Below the pieces are notes generated by a model. The model was given only the letters and a program-made list of their open reading frames with translations, was not told the origin of the DNA and made no database searches. The position numbers were made by a program, and so were the translations under genes. A stretch of 64,000 bases of DNA. Origin: Negativicoccus massiliensis. GTDB lineage: Bacteria; Bacillota; Negativicutes; Veillonellales; Negativicoccaceae. Every line of letters starts with the position of its first letter. Within the stretch, counting starts at the first letter, position 1. Shown one piece after another: positions 8,305 through 18,090 of the stretch. The stretch is from positions 806,001-870,000 of the forward strand of contig LT700188.1 in assembly GCA_900155405.1 (NCBI GenBank), given 5' to 3'.

Positions 8305-10308
8305 TTATTCTTCCCATACATATATATCACAGTCATCGGCAAACTGCAAGGCGTTCGCGAGCACCGGATCATTTTGATCCGCGGGGTCAATATCCTCCCG
8401 GCGGATCTTGCGGCACTCCCCCGGCGATGTCACCGAAGATGCGGAAACCGCTGTTTTTTCAGATGACGGCGCTGCGCTTCCTCGTAACGTTTCGGCGCGA
8501 GCGCGCGCTTCGTCCGCCTGCGCGCTTTTGGAAAATACCGCTAAAAGCGTCAGCTCCGCGCCGGTGAGTTCCCGCAAAATAACGGTCACTTCCTGTCGGT
8601 ATTCCGGCCGGTTCGCCGCATCGACCAAAAACGTATGGTCGATCGCGATCACGGCATGAGCGCCGGCGATCAAAAGAAGTTTCGCATTGCGGTAGCAGGC
8701 CGCCTGCGCCATTTTTTTACGAGCGAAAAGCGTCTCGATAACTTTCTGCCAAATCCCGTCATATTGCTCAGGAAGTACAAAAAAGTCAACGTTCTCCGTC
8801 GCTTTTTCCGGCTTCTTCGCTGAAGGTCGCGCTACCTTTTCCCGATGCTGCGGCGCGGAAGAATTCCGCTGCGACGCGACAGGTTCAGACGGTAACGGTT
8901 TCGCCGGCGCGTTGGTCGACACGGCCGTTTGTTTCCGCGGTGATGTTGCCGTCACGCGTGTCTTCTCTGTCGGCGCCGCGGGTTCTTCTTCAGCGGCGAT
9001 GGGAGACGGCGCCACGTTCATTTCCCATTCCTCCGCGCTGACCGCCGCGTCTTCATCGTCCGGCAATGGCGGCGGATTCGGTTCGGTGCGCCGCGCTTTC
9101 GCCGTGGCGCCGAGTTGCACGGCTTCTTCCAGCGCGCTTACACGTTGCAGCAAGGCCGGTGAAACAGTCGTCTCTTTATTTTCCAACGCCGTGATGCGTT
9201 CTTCCCACTCGGCGGCATTCACTTCCCCGCCGCTGCGGCAAAGCGCCAACAAAGTAAGTTCCGTCGCCATGCGTACGGAGCCTGCAAACCGCGCTTCCCG
9301 TAAACCGTCCGCCGTACGCGTGGCAAGCGTAGCCAAACGACCGGCAGGTATGGTTTGCGCCATTTTTTGTAAGCGCGAAAACGCCCTACCGTAGATCGCA
9401 AGCTCCGGAAAATCGGGATCAATTTGACACAAAAGAGCATCGCGCAGCCATTGCAACAGCTGCTGCAATACAACGGCGGGTTCTTTGCCGGACGCCAAAA
9501 TGTCTTGAAAAATTTGCAACGTGCGCGCGCTGTCACGTGCCAAAACGGCTTCCGCCAAGCCCGTAATTTCCTCCTGATCCGGCAGTCCCAAGACCGTGGT
9601 CACCACGGCATCCGTAATCGCACCGCCGGTGCCGGCGCATTGATCCAACAGACTTAGAGCGTCACGCAAACCGCCTTCCGCGCGTACGGCGATCAACCGC
9701 GCCGCGCCTTCGCTCAATTCGATGCCCGAACCCTGCGCGACTTTCAACAGTTGCGCGGTGATCGCGGCCACGGAAATACGCCGAAATTCATAGCGCTGGC
9801 AACGTGAAATAATAGTAGCCGGCAAGCGTTCCGGTTCGGTTGTCGCCAAAATAAACACGACATGTTCCGGCGGCTCTTCCAGCGTTTTCAACAACGCGTT
9901 CGCCGCTTCCTTGGTGAGCATATGCGCTTCATCGATAATATACACTTTAGTCCGCGCAACGGTCGGCAACTGCGCGACGGTATCCCGCAACGCGCGCATC
10001 TCGTCAATGCCGCGATTGGACGCCGCGTCAATTTCACTCACATCAAAGGCTGTGCCTTGCGTAATTTCCCGACAACGTTCGCATGCGTTACACGGTTCCG
10101 CCGTGGGTCCGTGGATACAGTTAAGCGCTTTGGCTAAAATTTTCGCCATACTCGTCTTGCCCGTGCCGCGCGGACCGGAAAACAAATATGCATGCGCTAC
10201 TTTACCGCGGGCTACCGCTTGCGCAAGCGTATGCGCGATCGGATCCTGGCCGACGACGTCGGCGAACGTCTGCGGCCGCCATTTACGATACAATGCCAAG
10301 TACGCCAT
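8305..10308 (-). CDS. dnaX: DNA polymerase III subunit gamma/tau
   Basis: The 667-residue protein begins MAYLALYRKWRPQTF, the standard DnaX start. It carries Walker A GPRGTGKTS, a four-Cys zinc module (CIHGPTAEPC...CERC) and the DEAH box IIDEAHML. A long Ala/Pro/Glu-rich linker (about 430-560) precedes a tau-like C-terminal domain. It is the clamp-loader subunit of the replisome. An in-frame extension upstream to 10473 is not protein: that stretch is the SRP RNA gene. I saw no obvious frameshift signal, but did not exclude one. Confidence 0.95.
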   Translation of the reverse strand: MAYLALYRKWRPQTFADVVGQDPIAHTLAQAVARGKVAHAYLFSGPRGTGKTSMAKILAKALNCIHGPTAEPCNACERCREITQGTAFDVSEIDAASNRGIDEMRALRDTVAQLPTVARTKVYIIDEAHMLTKEAANALLKTLEEPPEHVVFILATTEPERLPATIISRCQRYEFRRISVAAITAQLLKVAQGSGIELSEGAARLIAVRAEGGLRDALSLLDQCAGTGGAITDAVVTTVLGLPDQEEITGLAEAVLARDSARTLQIFQDILASGKEPAVVLQQLLQWLRDALLCQIDPDFPELAIYGRAFSRLQKMAQTIPAGRLATLATRTADGLREARFAGSVRMATELTLLALCRSGGEVNAAEWEERITALENKETTVSPALLQRVSALEEAVQLGATAKARRTEPNPPPLPDDEDAAVSAEEWEMNVAPSPIAAEEEPAAPTEKTRVTATSPRKQTAVSTNAPAKPLPSEPVASQRNSSAPQHREKVARPSAKKPEKATENVDFFVLPEQYDGIWQKVIETLFARKKMAQAACYRNAKLLLIAGAHAVIAIDHTFLVDAANRPEYRQEVTVILRELTGAELTLLAVFSKSAQADEARARAETLRGSAAPSSEKTAVSASSVTSPGECRKIRREDIDPADQNDPVLANALQFADDCDIYVWEE

Positions 10309-10332
10309 GCCTTGCCTCTTTTCTGTACGAAA

Positions 10333-10357
10333 TAAAAAACGCAGCGGAACGCTGCGA
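10333..10357 (-). terminator. Terminator of the SRP RNA gene
   Basis: Stem CGCAGCG/CGCTGCG with a three-base loop, followed on the minus strand by six T. Confidence 0.8.
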
Positions 10358-10523
10358 TATCCGGTTACCGGCAGAAACCGTTTATGACAACCTCCCGAGT
10401 TACCTCGTGGCACATGAAAGGATTCGCTTACTGCTGCTTCCTCTCGGACCTGACAGGGTTCACGAACTTCCATTGCACAAGCCCCGAAAGGTTGCCATAA
10501 ACGACCTCTGCACAGTCGCCGGT
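10333..10523 (-). ncRNA. ffs: Signal recognition particle RNA (small bacterial type)
   Basis: On the minus strand the conserved domain IV core GTCAGGTCC...GAGGAAGCAGC is present (about 10435-10460). It is flanked by long arms that pair: GTTTATGGCAACCT (10502-10489) with AGGTTGTCATAAAC (10393-10380). Further outer pairing includes GCAGA/TCTGC. The RNA binds Ffh and directs membrane proteins to the translocon. A promoter (10530-10558) and a terminator (10333-10357) bound a transcript of about 190 nt. The gene next to dnaX is a common Firmicute arrangement. Ends are estimates. Confidence 0.9.
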
Positions 10524-10529
10524 TACTCT

Positions 10530-10558
10530 ATTATACAAAAAACGGTACGAAAGCGCAA
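10530..10558 (-). promoter_or_regulatory. Promoter of the SRP RNA gene
   Basis: The -10 box TATAAT (10530-10535) and -35 box TTGCGC (10553-10558) are separated by exactly 17 bases. The -35 box falls in the loop region of the folD terminator. Confidence 0.75.
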
Positions 10559-10572
10559 TACTTCCGTACCGT
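10536..10572 (-). terminator. Terminator of the folD operon
   Basis: Twelve-base arms (10542-10553 with 10561-10572, one mismatch) built on ACGGTACG/CGTACCGT, followed on the minus strand by a run of six T. It starts 7 bp past the folD stop. Confidence 0.8.
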
Positions 10573-10578
10573 CATTTC

Positions 10579-11418
10579 TTACGGATGATGCCGCAACGCC
10601 GCGGTCACCGCCGCGTCCAGCATGAGCGCGGTCGTTACCGAACCGATACCGCCCGGAACCGGTGTCGCCGCCTGCGCTTTCGCCAGTGCTTCCGGCGCGA
10701 CATCACCGACGGTTTTGCCGTCGACGCGATGGATGCCCACATCGACGACAACCGCATCCTCACTCACCATGTCCGACGTCACCATCATCGCTTTGCCGAC
10801 CGCCGCGACCAAAATATCTGCCGCGCGCGTGAAGTGCGGCAAGTTCTGCGTTTTGGAGTGGCAAATGGTCACCGTCGCGTTCGCCGCCAGCAATAATTGC
10901 GCAACGGGTTTACCGATGACATCGCTGCGACCGATCACCACCGCGTGTTTACCGGCGAGCGGAATGTCATAATGCCGCAGCGTGGCGAGCACCGACCGCG
11001 CGGTCGCCGGCACAAATGCGGTGCGGCCCGTCACAAGCCGGCCTACTTGTGTCGGCGTCAAACCGTCGATATCTTTGCCCGGCGCAATCGCTTCGACCAA
11101 CGAACTGCGATCCAGTCCCGGCGGCAACGGCATTAAAAGTAAAATGCCGTCAATCTGCGGATTCTGATTCAGCGTGTGAATCGTCGCCAAAGCATCCTCT
11201 TGCGTCAGATTTTCCTCGGGCTCGACCCGTTCGACATATAATCCTGCTTGCGTTGCTGACTTCGCTAAAAAGTCGCCGTACATCTGCGCCGCACGATCCG
11301 CGCTGAAACTCACAATGGCCAGCCCCGGAGTAACGCCCTTCGCCGCCAGCATGCGAATTTTTTTCGCCGTGGTTTCCTGCTGCGCGGCCGCTACCGGCGC
11401 CCCCTTAAGTTCTCGCAT
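10579..11418 (-). CDS. folD: FolD-family methylenetetrahydrofolate dehydrogenase/cyclohydrolase, catalytic residues altered
   Basis: The 279-residue protein has the FolD fold: PGKDIDGLTP, VVIGRSDVIGKP for NADP binding, and PVPGGIGSVTTA near the end. By eye against E. coli FolD, Tyr50 is kept (Y47), but the catalytic Lys54 aligns with Leu51 and Gln98 with Leu95. The usual PCTP motif reads PATA. In characterised FolD enzymes the Lys is essential for the cyclohydrolase step and less so for the dehydrogenase, so this copy may be a dehydrogenase only, or have another role. It is last in the operon, 9 bp after fhs, whose product makes 10-formyl-tetrahydrofolate. Confidence 0.85.
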   Translation of the reverse strand: MRELKGAPVAAAQQETTAKKIRMLAAKGVTPGLAIVSFSADRAAQMYGDFLAKSATQAGLYVERVEPEENLTQEDALATIHTLNQNPQIDGILLLMPLPPGLDRSSLVEAIAPGKDIDGLTPTQVGRLVTGRTAFVPATARSVLATLRHYDIPLAGKHAVVIGRSDVIGKPVAQLLLAANATVTICHSKTQNLPHFTRAADILVAAVGKAMMVTSDMVSEDAVVVDVGIHRVDGKTVGDVAPEALAKAQAATPVPGGIGSVTTALMLDAAVTAALRHHP

Positions 11419-11427
11419 GAATCCTCC

Positions 11428-13098
11428 TCAAAAAAGACCGACAATGTTTCCGTCCGCCGTCACGTCGATTTGTTCCGCGGCCGGCTTTTTCGGTAATCCC
11501 GGCATCGTCATGATGTTGCCGGTAAGAGCGACGATAAAGCCTGCGCCGGCGCTGATTTTAAGTTCGCGTACGTGTAGCGTAAAGCCGCTGGGGCGGCCCA
11601 GTTTGTTCGGATCATCGGAGAACGAATACTGCGTCTTGGCGATGCAGACCGGCAACGCCGCATACCCGCCCGCTTCAATATCGGCCAGCGTTTTTTGCGC
11701 CGCCGCTTCTAAAACAATATCGTCCGCGCCGTAAATTTCCCTCGCAATGGTACGGATTTTGTCGGGAATACTCAATTCGCTCGCATACAGCGGCTGAAAA
11801 TCAGCGGTGCCCTTGGCAATTTCCGCCAGCACGGCTTGCGCAAGTTCTTTGCCGCCTTCTCCGCCCTTGGCAAAAACATCGGACAACGCGACGGGTACGC
11901 CGCGTTCTTCGCAGTATGTCCGAATCGCCGCCATTTCTTCTGCCGTGTCGCTGGCGAACGCATTGATGGCAACGACTGCGGGAACATTATATTTGGCAAT
12001 ATTTTCTAAATGTTTGCCGAGGTTTTCCAGGCCTTTCTTTAGCGCGGCGACATCCGGTTCGGTGAGTTCGTTTTTCGCGCGTCCGCCGTGCATTTTGAGC
12101 GCGCGCACCGTCGCGACCAATACCGCCACTTCCGGTTTTAACTTGCCGTAGCGGCATTTAATATCAAAGAATTTTTCCGCGCCCAGATCCGCGCCGAAAC
12201 CGGCTTCCGTAACGACGTAGTCCGCCAGGTGCAACGCGGTTTTTGTGGCCACCAGCGAATTGCAACCGTGCGCGATATTCGCAAACGGACCGCCGTGCAC
12301 CAGCGCCGGCACATGTTCAATCGTCTGCACCAGGTTGGGCGAGATCGCGTCTTTCATTAATGCCGTCATCGCCCCCTGCGCATGCAGGTCGCCGGCCGTT
12401 ACCGCGTTACCGTCGTAATCGTAGGCGACGATAATGCGGCTGAACCGTTCTTTCATATCTTTGAGATCCTGCGCGAGACACAAAATCGCCATGACTTCGG
12501 ACGCGACGGTAATATCAAAGCCGTCTTCGCGCGGCACGCCGTTCACTTTGCCGCCCAGACCCACCACGATGTGGCGCAATGCCCGATCATTCATATCGAC
12601 CACGCGTTTCCACACGATCCGACGCGGATCAATGCGCAGCGCATTGCCCTGTTGCAGGTGGTTATCAAGCATGGCCGCCAATAAATTGTGCGCCGCGGTA
12701 ATGGCGTGCATGTCGCCGGTAAAATGCAAGTTGATATCTTCCATCGGCACCACTTGCGAATAACCGCCGCCGGCGGCGCCGCCTTTGATTCCCATGCACG
12801 GCCCGAGTGACGGTTCACGCAACGCCACCATCACTTTTTTACCGAGCTTGGCAAGACCCTGCGCCAAACCGACCGTAGTAGTCGACTTTCCTTCACCGGC
12901 AGGAGTCGGAGAAATCGCCGTAACCAAAATCAAATGTCCATTTTGGGCGCCGTCCAACTTGCGAATTAAATCGTAGCCGATCTTCGCCTTATAGCGTCCG
13001 TACGGTGCTAAATATTTTTCGTCAATACCTGCCGCCGCGGCAATTTCCGTAATCGGTTGCAGCTTCGCCGCCTGGGCGATTTCAATATCGGTTTGCAT
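11428..13098 (-). CDS. fhs: Formate-tetrahydrofolate ligase
   Basis: The 556-residue enzyme is full length. It shows the nucleotide-binding loop TPAGEGKST at 65-73 and the substrate region [18 protein letters not shown]. It joins formate to tetrahydrofolate using ATP, giving 10-formyl-tetrahydrofolate for purines and other one-carbon needs. It lies 13 bp after the PBP gene and 9 bp before folD, so it appears to be co-transcribed with both. Nothing unusual was seen in the active-site regions. Confidence 0.96.
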   Translation of the reverse strand: MQTDIEIAQAAKLQPITEIAAAAGIDEKYLAPYGRYKAKIGYDLIRKLDGAQNGHLILVTAISPTPAGEGKSTTTVGLAQGLAKLGKKVMVALREPSLGPCMGIKGGAAGGGYSQVVPMEDINLHFTGDMHAITAAHNLLAAMLDNHLQQGNALRIDPRRIVWKRVVDMNDRALRHIVVGLGGKVNGVPREDGFDITVASEVMAILCLAQDLKDMKERFSRIIVAYDYDGNAVTAGDLHAQGAMTALMKDAISPNLVQTIEHVPALVHGGPFANIAHGCNSLVATKTALHLADYVVTEAGFGADLGAEKFFDIKCRYGKLKPEVAVLVATVRALKMHGGRAKNELTEPDVAALKKGLENLGKHLENIAKYNVPAVVAINAFASDTAEEMAAIRTYCEERGVPVALSDVFAKGGEGGKELAQAVLAEIAKGTADFQPLYASELSIPDKIRTIAREIYGADDIVLEAAAQKTLADIEAGGYAALPVCIAKTQYSFSDDPNKLGRPSGFTLHVRELKISAGAGFIVALTGNIMTMPGLPKKPAAEQIDVTADGNIVGLF

Positions 13099-13111
13099 GT
13101 GATTTCCCCCT

Positions 13112-15100
13112 TTATTCTGCCAACTGTACCCGGATTTGTCGAGTATCTTCCAAAGTGAGTCCGGCGAGCGGAGTTTGCGTAATGACTACGCCTTCTCCCT
13201 CCGGAACCACGCCGACCTGGGCCTGATTAGCCCATTCCAACACATCGCGCAAACGTCGTCCCGTGAAGTCCGGCACAATAATTTTGCCCTCCTCCGTTCG
13301 CGTTAACGTCAGCGGCTCGAGAGCCGCTTTTTCCGCCGTGCCGGTATCCGCCACATCCGTCACATTGGGATGAATGCCGCGATAGCGCATAATTTCTCCC
13401 ATGACCTCGGCAAATACAGGAGCGGCGATCTGTCCTCCATAGTATACGCCTTCCGGATCATCAAGAACAACGAGGCAGACGGCTTCCGGCTGTTCAATCG
13501 GCCCGAAGCCGATAAAGGACGCGATGTAACGTCCATCCAAATAGCCGCCGTGTTCCGTGTCCAACTTCTGCGCCGTACCGGTTTTACCGGCGAGACGATA
13601 ACCGTTGACCTGCGCTTTGACCCCGCCGCCGCCGGAAACTACCTGCTCGAGCATGGGGACCAACGTGTGATCCACTTCGGGCGTAATCGGTTGTCCGACT
13701 TCTTCCGCCTTGCTCGCCTGATACGTTGTCCCGTCCGGATTGACAATGGACGCAATGACATGCGGTTTCATCATTTTTCCGCCATTGGCCAGCGCTCCGT
13801 ACGCCTGCAACATTTGCAACGGGGTGACGGCGATACTTTGCCCGATCGACATGGTCGCGATATCACTGTCGCGCATGTCGTCGGGGTTGAACAAAATACC
13901 CTCGCCTTCGCCCGGCAGTTCGATGCCCGTCGGTCGACCGAAGCCAAACCGTTTCGCATAATCCGTCAGCACGTCACCGCCGGTGCGCAAACCGACCATG
14001 GCAAAGCCCGTATTGATCGAGTATTTGATAATATCGACAAGGCGCACGTCACCGTAGCCTTCGCCGTTCCAGTTTTGAATGGTATGTCCCGATGCATACA
14101 CCTCGCCGGTATCATGCAAAACCGTCTCCGGTGTAATCGAACCCGATGCCAACGCCGCCGCCGCGATAATCGGTTTAAACGTGGACCCCGGTTCATACAG
14201 ATCCGTTACCGCGCGATTACGAAAATCTTCTTCCGTACCTTCCTCGAAGCGATTGGGATTATACGTCGGGCGATTGGCCATCGCCAAAATTTCACCGGTC
14301 CGCGGATCCATCACAATAATCGAGCCGCCGGCCGCACGCGTCGTCCCCATGGCGCGGTCAAGAGCGCGTTCCGCAAAAAATTGTATTTGCGCGTCAATCG
14401 TCAAGTAGACGCTGCGTTCTTCATCGGGAAAAAGTTGAGAAAGTGTCGATTTCAAAATCGGCGTTCCGTAGCGCGATGTAATAATCGTCTGCTGCTTGCT
14501 GTCGCCTTTGATTTCCTCATCAAGCACCATCTCGATACCGTCCAGACCTTTGTCATCGATGCCGACGAAACCCAGCACCTGCGCCAGCAAATTGCCGTTC
14601 GGATAGTAGCGTTTGCTCTCTTCAAGGAAATGCAAACCGGTAATCTTTTGCTGTTCGATCAACGCTTTGACCTGATCGGAAACCTCTTTATCCAGCATCC
14701 GCTCCAACCACACGAAGCGATTGGTCTGCGCGAGTTTTTCCGCGAGCTTTGCTTCCGACACGGACAATAGCGGCGCCAATGTCTGCGCCAAGACCTGCGG
14801 GTCCCGATTCAACTCTTGCGGATCCGCGTAAAGCGAAAGCGTGACCGCGCTCACGGCAAGTACTTTACCGTTGCGGTCATAAATCGTACCGCGCGGCGAC
14901 TGCAACGACCGCACTTCTTCCGCCTGCGCCAAATCGAGTTCCGCAAAGTAAGAGCCGCGCACCACCTGCAAATAAAAAAGCCTGCCGCAAATCAGGATGC
15001 CGAACACGGCCAATGCCATAAAGAGAAGCGCGACACGTAGCCGCTCCTGCTTTTTATGTTGCCTGGCTTTACTCCTCACTCGTTCCTTCGTCATGCGCAT
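13112..15100 (-). CDS. Class B penicillin-binding protein (FtsI/SpoVD type) with PASTA domain
   Basis: The 662-residue protein has a basic cytoplasmic tail, one membrane anchor (about 22-45), a dimerisation domain and a transpeptidase. The active Ser lies in STFK (306-309), followed by SIN and KTGTA motifs. The last 60 residues form a PASTA-like module ([19 protein letters not shown]). Such enzymes cross-link septal peptidoglycan; FtsI and SpoVD types cannot be told apart here. It starts inside the end of cca (32-bp overlap). A second ATG at 15094 is also possible. Confidence 0.9.
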
Positions 15101-16541
15101 CCCTTTCCTGCCTCAGTTGGTATCGCTCAGCGGCGAGTCTCAACGCTTCCGGCTCATTGGCCAAATTTCCGTCCTGCACCCGTTGGCGCAAAACTTTCAA
15201 CAATGTTGCTGTGTCTTTTCCGTAACGTTGCGGCAATGATGGATCGTACCGCAGGTCTCGCGTATGCACCGGCATCGTGGTAAGCTCGGCACGCACCGCG
15301 CCGCCGAACGCGCGATGACCGTCGGTAGCGCTGAGCGGCCGACCGCAGCCGATCACATCCGCCGCGCACAGATCATTTAGTTCGTCCATCGCCTCGGTCA
15401 GCTCGCCCGTGGTGCGAAATGCTCCCGAGCGGGCCAATTGGCGCAGCCAACGCCGCACATTCGCGTCCGCCGTGTTGGCGTATTGATGATATTTCATATG
15501 ATTGGCGACTAAAAATTCAACACGCCTTACCATCGTCGCCGGATATTGCAAACGAGTCAGCGCCGTTTTGGTCATTTCAGCGCTGCGCACATCATGCCCG
15601 TAATCGGTAATATCGCCTTTATGAAAGCCGCGGATACCGGGCAAGCCTTTCGCCACGTCATGGAAAAGCGCCGCATAGCGCGCCACCAATGTAGCCGGAC
15701 TGTGCTCCACGACGACCAGCGTATGCAGCCACGCGTCGTAGGCGTGAAAACGCCCCTGCGGCGTTTCGGGTAAATGACTCAGCTCCGGCAAAATCGCAAA
15801 CGTTTGATCAATCCCCTGTTCGCGAACCCGACACGATTGCTCCGCCAATCCCGAGCGAACGAAAAGATCCAAACCGCGGCCGGCATACGGCGCGACCAGC
15901 AGCCGATCGAGTTCGGCGCGCACGCGCTCCAGCGAAAGTCCCGCGACCCGCGCAAACGCCTGAGGCATCGCCGCGCACAATTCACGCGTCGGGCGAAAGC
16001 CGAGCTGCGCGATAAAGCGGCAGGCGCGGAACAAGCGCAAGGCGTCTTCTCGAAAACGTTCTTCGGGAACACCGACGGTTTGCAAGCGTTTTTTCTTCAA
16101 ATCCTTGCGACCGTCATAAGGGTCAATCAATGTGCCGTCGGAACGAAACGCCATGGCGTTGACGGTAAAATCACGCCGCGCCAGGTCATCCGCCAAATGC
16201 TTGGCGTAGTACACTTTTTCCGGACGGTGACTGTCCGCTCCGTATTCTTCCCCGCGGAATGTAGCGACCTCATAGGTTACGCCCGCCCATTCGACCAGGG
16301 ACACGCCGAACGCGCGTCCGACAGTGCCGACCACTCGAAACGGCGCAGCGGCAAACACCTGCTCCACTTCGTCCGGAGTGGCGGCCGTCGTGATATCCCA
16401 GTCGTGCGGCGCGCGCCCGAGCAATGTATCGCGCACGCATCCGCCCACGGCGTAAGCCTCAAATCCTGCCTGCTCCAATGCCCGCAGTAATGCTCGAACC
16501 CTTTCGGGTAATGGGTAGCGACGGGCAAAAAACGGTATCAC
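15069..16541 (-). CDS. cca: CCA-adding tRNA nucleotidyltransferase with HD domain
   Basis: The 490-residue enzyme has the class II nucleotidyltransferase signature GGCVRDTLLGR and the DWD catalytic motif within APHDWDITT. Then come the RRDFTVNAMAF motif, a tRNA-binding middle region and a C-terminal HD domain (LFHDVAKG). It adds or repairs the CCA tail of tRNAs. The start was set at a GTG whose last bases overlap the sdaAA stop (GTGA), typical of translational coupling; an upstream GTG at 16565 would add eight residues. All tRNA genes in this window already encode CCA, so repair may be its main job here (inference). Confidence 0.9.
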   Translation of the reverse strand: MIPFFARRYPLPERVRALLRALEQAGFEAYAVGGCVRDTLLGRAPHDWDITTAATPDEVEQVFAAAPFRVVGTVGRAFGVSLVEWAGVTYEVATFRGEEYGADSHRPEKVYYAKHLADDLARRDFTVNAMAFRSDGTLIDPYDGRKDLKKKRLQTVGVPEERFREDALRLFRACRFIAQLGFRPTRELCAAMPQAFARVAGLSLERVRAELDRLLVAPYAGRGLDLFVRSGLAEQSCRVREQGIDQTFAILPELSHLPETPQGRFHAYDAWLHTLVVVEHSPATLVARYAALFHDVAKGLPGIRGFHKGDITDYGHDVRSAEMTKTALTRLQYPATMVRRVEFLVANHMKYHQYANTADANVRRWLRQLARSGAFRTTGELTEAMDELNDLCAADVIGCGRPLSATDGHRAFGGAVRAELTTMPVHTRDLRYDPSLPQRYGKDTATLLKVLRQRVQDGNLANEPEALRLAAERYQLRQERDAHDEGTSEE

Positions 16542-17398
16542 TGTTCGCGAATCTTGCGCGCCCACGCTTTGCCCGTAGGCGTTGTCGCAAGCCCCGCTTC
16601 GCTGCGTTCACGCAATGACTTGGGCATCATGTGACCGATCTCCGCCATCGCGCTGATCACTTCATCCGCAGGTATCGCACTTTTCACACCGGCCAACGCC
16701 AACTCAATCGCCACCAACGCGTGCACCGCATGAAACGCGTTGCGTTTGACGCACGGCACTTCGACCAGGCCGCCGACCGGATCGCAAACCAGCCCCAATA
16801 CATTTTTTAGTCCCAACGCAACTGCGTTATCCATTTGCCCGGTCGTGCCATTGCATAATTCAATACCGGCCGCGCCGGCCATGGCGATCGCCGTTCCGCA
16901 TTCCGCCTGACAACCGCCGACAGCGCCGGCAATCATCGCGTTTTCCGCAATGACATCACCGACGCCCGCGGCCGTAAATAACGCGCGTAAAATGTCATCA
17001 TCGCTGCTGCCTAAACGTTCCGCCAACGTCAACACGACCGCCGGCAAAATGCCGCATGAGCCCGCGGTCGGGCACGCCACAATGCGGCGCATTTTCGCAT
17101 TGGCTTCCGCAATGCCCATGCCGAGCGTCGCCGCGCGCCAGGCATAGCCGTTCAAAAAATGCGGGGCCGCATCACGCATGCGCAAGGCATCCCCACCTGT
17201 CAAACCACTCGGCGAACTGCCGCCGTCACTGATACCGGTTTGAGCCGACTCGCGAAACGCGGCCAACATATCCTGCATTTTGTGACGCACCGCCACCAAG
17301 GGTTGTTCATTAGCCGCCGCTTCCTGCGCCGCGACAAAATCGCCGACACGTTGATCGGCCGCTGTCGCCTGTTCCCATAATTCCCGTAATGAGCTCAT
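16538..17398 (-). CDS. sdaAA: L-serine dehydratase, iron-sulfur-dependent, alpha subunit
   Basis: The 286-residue subunit carries the conserved cysteine motifs CPTAGSCGILPAV, GGCQAECG and LVCDPVGGLVEVPC that hold the [4Fe-4S] cluster. With SdaAB it converts L-serine to pyruvate and ammonia. AAGGAG precedes the ATG, and it follows sdaAB by 14 bp. The split two-subunit form is typical of Firmicutes. In an anaerobe this route can supply pyruvate from amino acids. Confidence 0.95.
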   Translation of the reverse strand: MSSLRELWEQATAADQRVGDFVAAQEAAANEQPLVAVRHKMQDMLAAFRESAQTGISDGGSSPSGLTGGDALRMRDAAPHFLNGYAWRAATLGMGIAEANAKMRRIVACPTAGSCGILPAVVLTLAERLGSSDDDILRALFTAAGVGDVIAENAMIAGAVGGCQAECGTAIAMAGAAGIELCNGTTGQMDNAVALGLKNVLGLVCDPVGGLVEVPCVKRNAFHAVHALVAIELALAGVKSAIPADEVISAMAEIGHMMPKSLRERSEAGLATTPTGKAWARKIREQ

Positions 17399-17412
17399 GT
17401 CGACTCCTTTCC

Positions 17413-18072
17413 TTACACCGGCGGAAACGTCCGCACAACTTCAATCGCCGGATGCGCCGCAATCTCCGCCAGCGTCGCGTTAGCGACCGGCGTATCCGTT
17501 TCAATAAACATCATCGCCAGGCGTTTGCGTTCCTGTCGAAACAGGCGCATCGCCGAAATATTAATATCCTGCGCCGCTAAAATTTGGGAAACAAAAGCCA
17601 CGATGCCCGGTCGATCGTTATGCCGCGTCAAAAGCGTGTGACTGGAACCGTCCAAGTCGACCGAGTAGCCGTCAAACTCACGCATGCGAATCCGGCCGCC
17701 GCCGGTGGACACGCCCATCAATTCGCGCACCTTCCCGCTGCCGCCGGTCAAGCGAAAGCGCACCGTATTCGGGTGTTCCGTTTCCGCCGCAGAGGCCGCA
17801 ATCGTCACCTGCAGTCCCAGCTCGGGGGCCATCGTCAACGCATCGCGCAAGCGCGGGTCATCCGGCGCCCAACCCAAGAGTCCGGCCACACAGGCGCGGT
17901 CCGTCCCGTGTCCCCGATACGTTTGCGCAAACGAACCGTAGAAAGTAATCTCCGCCTTGATCGGCGATTCGCCCAATAAGTATCGAGCCAAGCGTCCTAA
18001 ACGCGCCGCGCCCGCCGTATGCGAGCTCGACGGCCCAATCATCACCGGACCGATGATGTCAAAAACTCCCAC
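17413..18072 (-). CDS. sdaAB: L-serine dehydratase, iron-sulfur-dependent, beta subunit
   Basis: The 219-residue subunit starts with the typical GVFDIIGPVMIGPSSSHTAG and ends in an ACT domain (RPGIVAFVSQILAAQDINIS) that may sense serine. It pairs with SdaAA. The start is GTG with GGAGG seven bases ahead. It lies 18 bp after the membrane-anchored gene upstream, which suggests shared transcription. Confidence 0.94.
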   Translation of the reverse strand: MGVFDIIGPVMIGPSSSHTAGAARLGRLARYLLGESPIKAEITFYGSFAQTYRGHGTDRACVAGLLGWAPDDPRLRDALTMAPELGLQVTIAASAAETEHPNTVRFRLTGGSGKVRELMGVSTGGGRIRMREFDGYSVDLDGSSHTLLTRHNDRPGIVAFVSQILAAQDINISAMRLFRQERKRLAMMFIETDTPVANATLAEIAAHPAIEVVRTFPPV

Positions 18073-18090
18073 CCCGGTACCTCCATTTTC

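Noticed and set aside
10309-10473. N-terminal extension of DnaX
   Set aside because: The stretch is the SRP RNA gene and its terminator; DnaX begins at the standard MAYLALYRKWRP.
13370-14770. A 466-codon plus-strand frame
   Set aside because: It is antisense to the penicillin-binding protein gene, which has complete catalytic motifs; long antisense frames are expected at this GC content.
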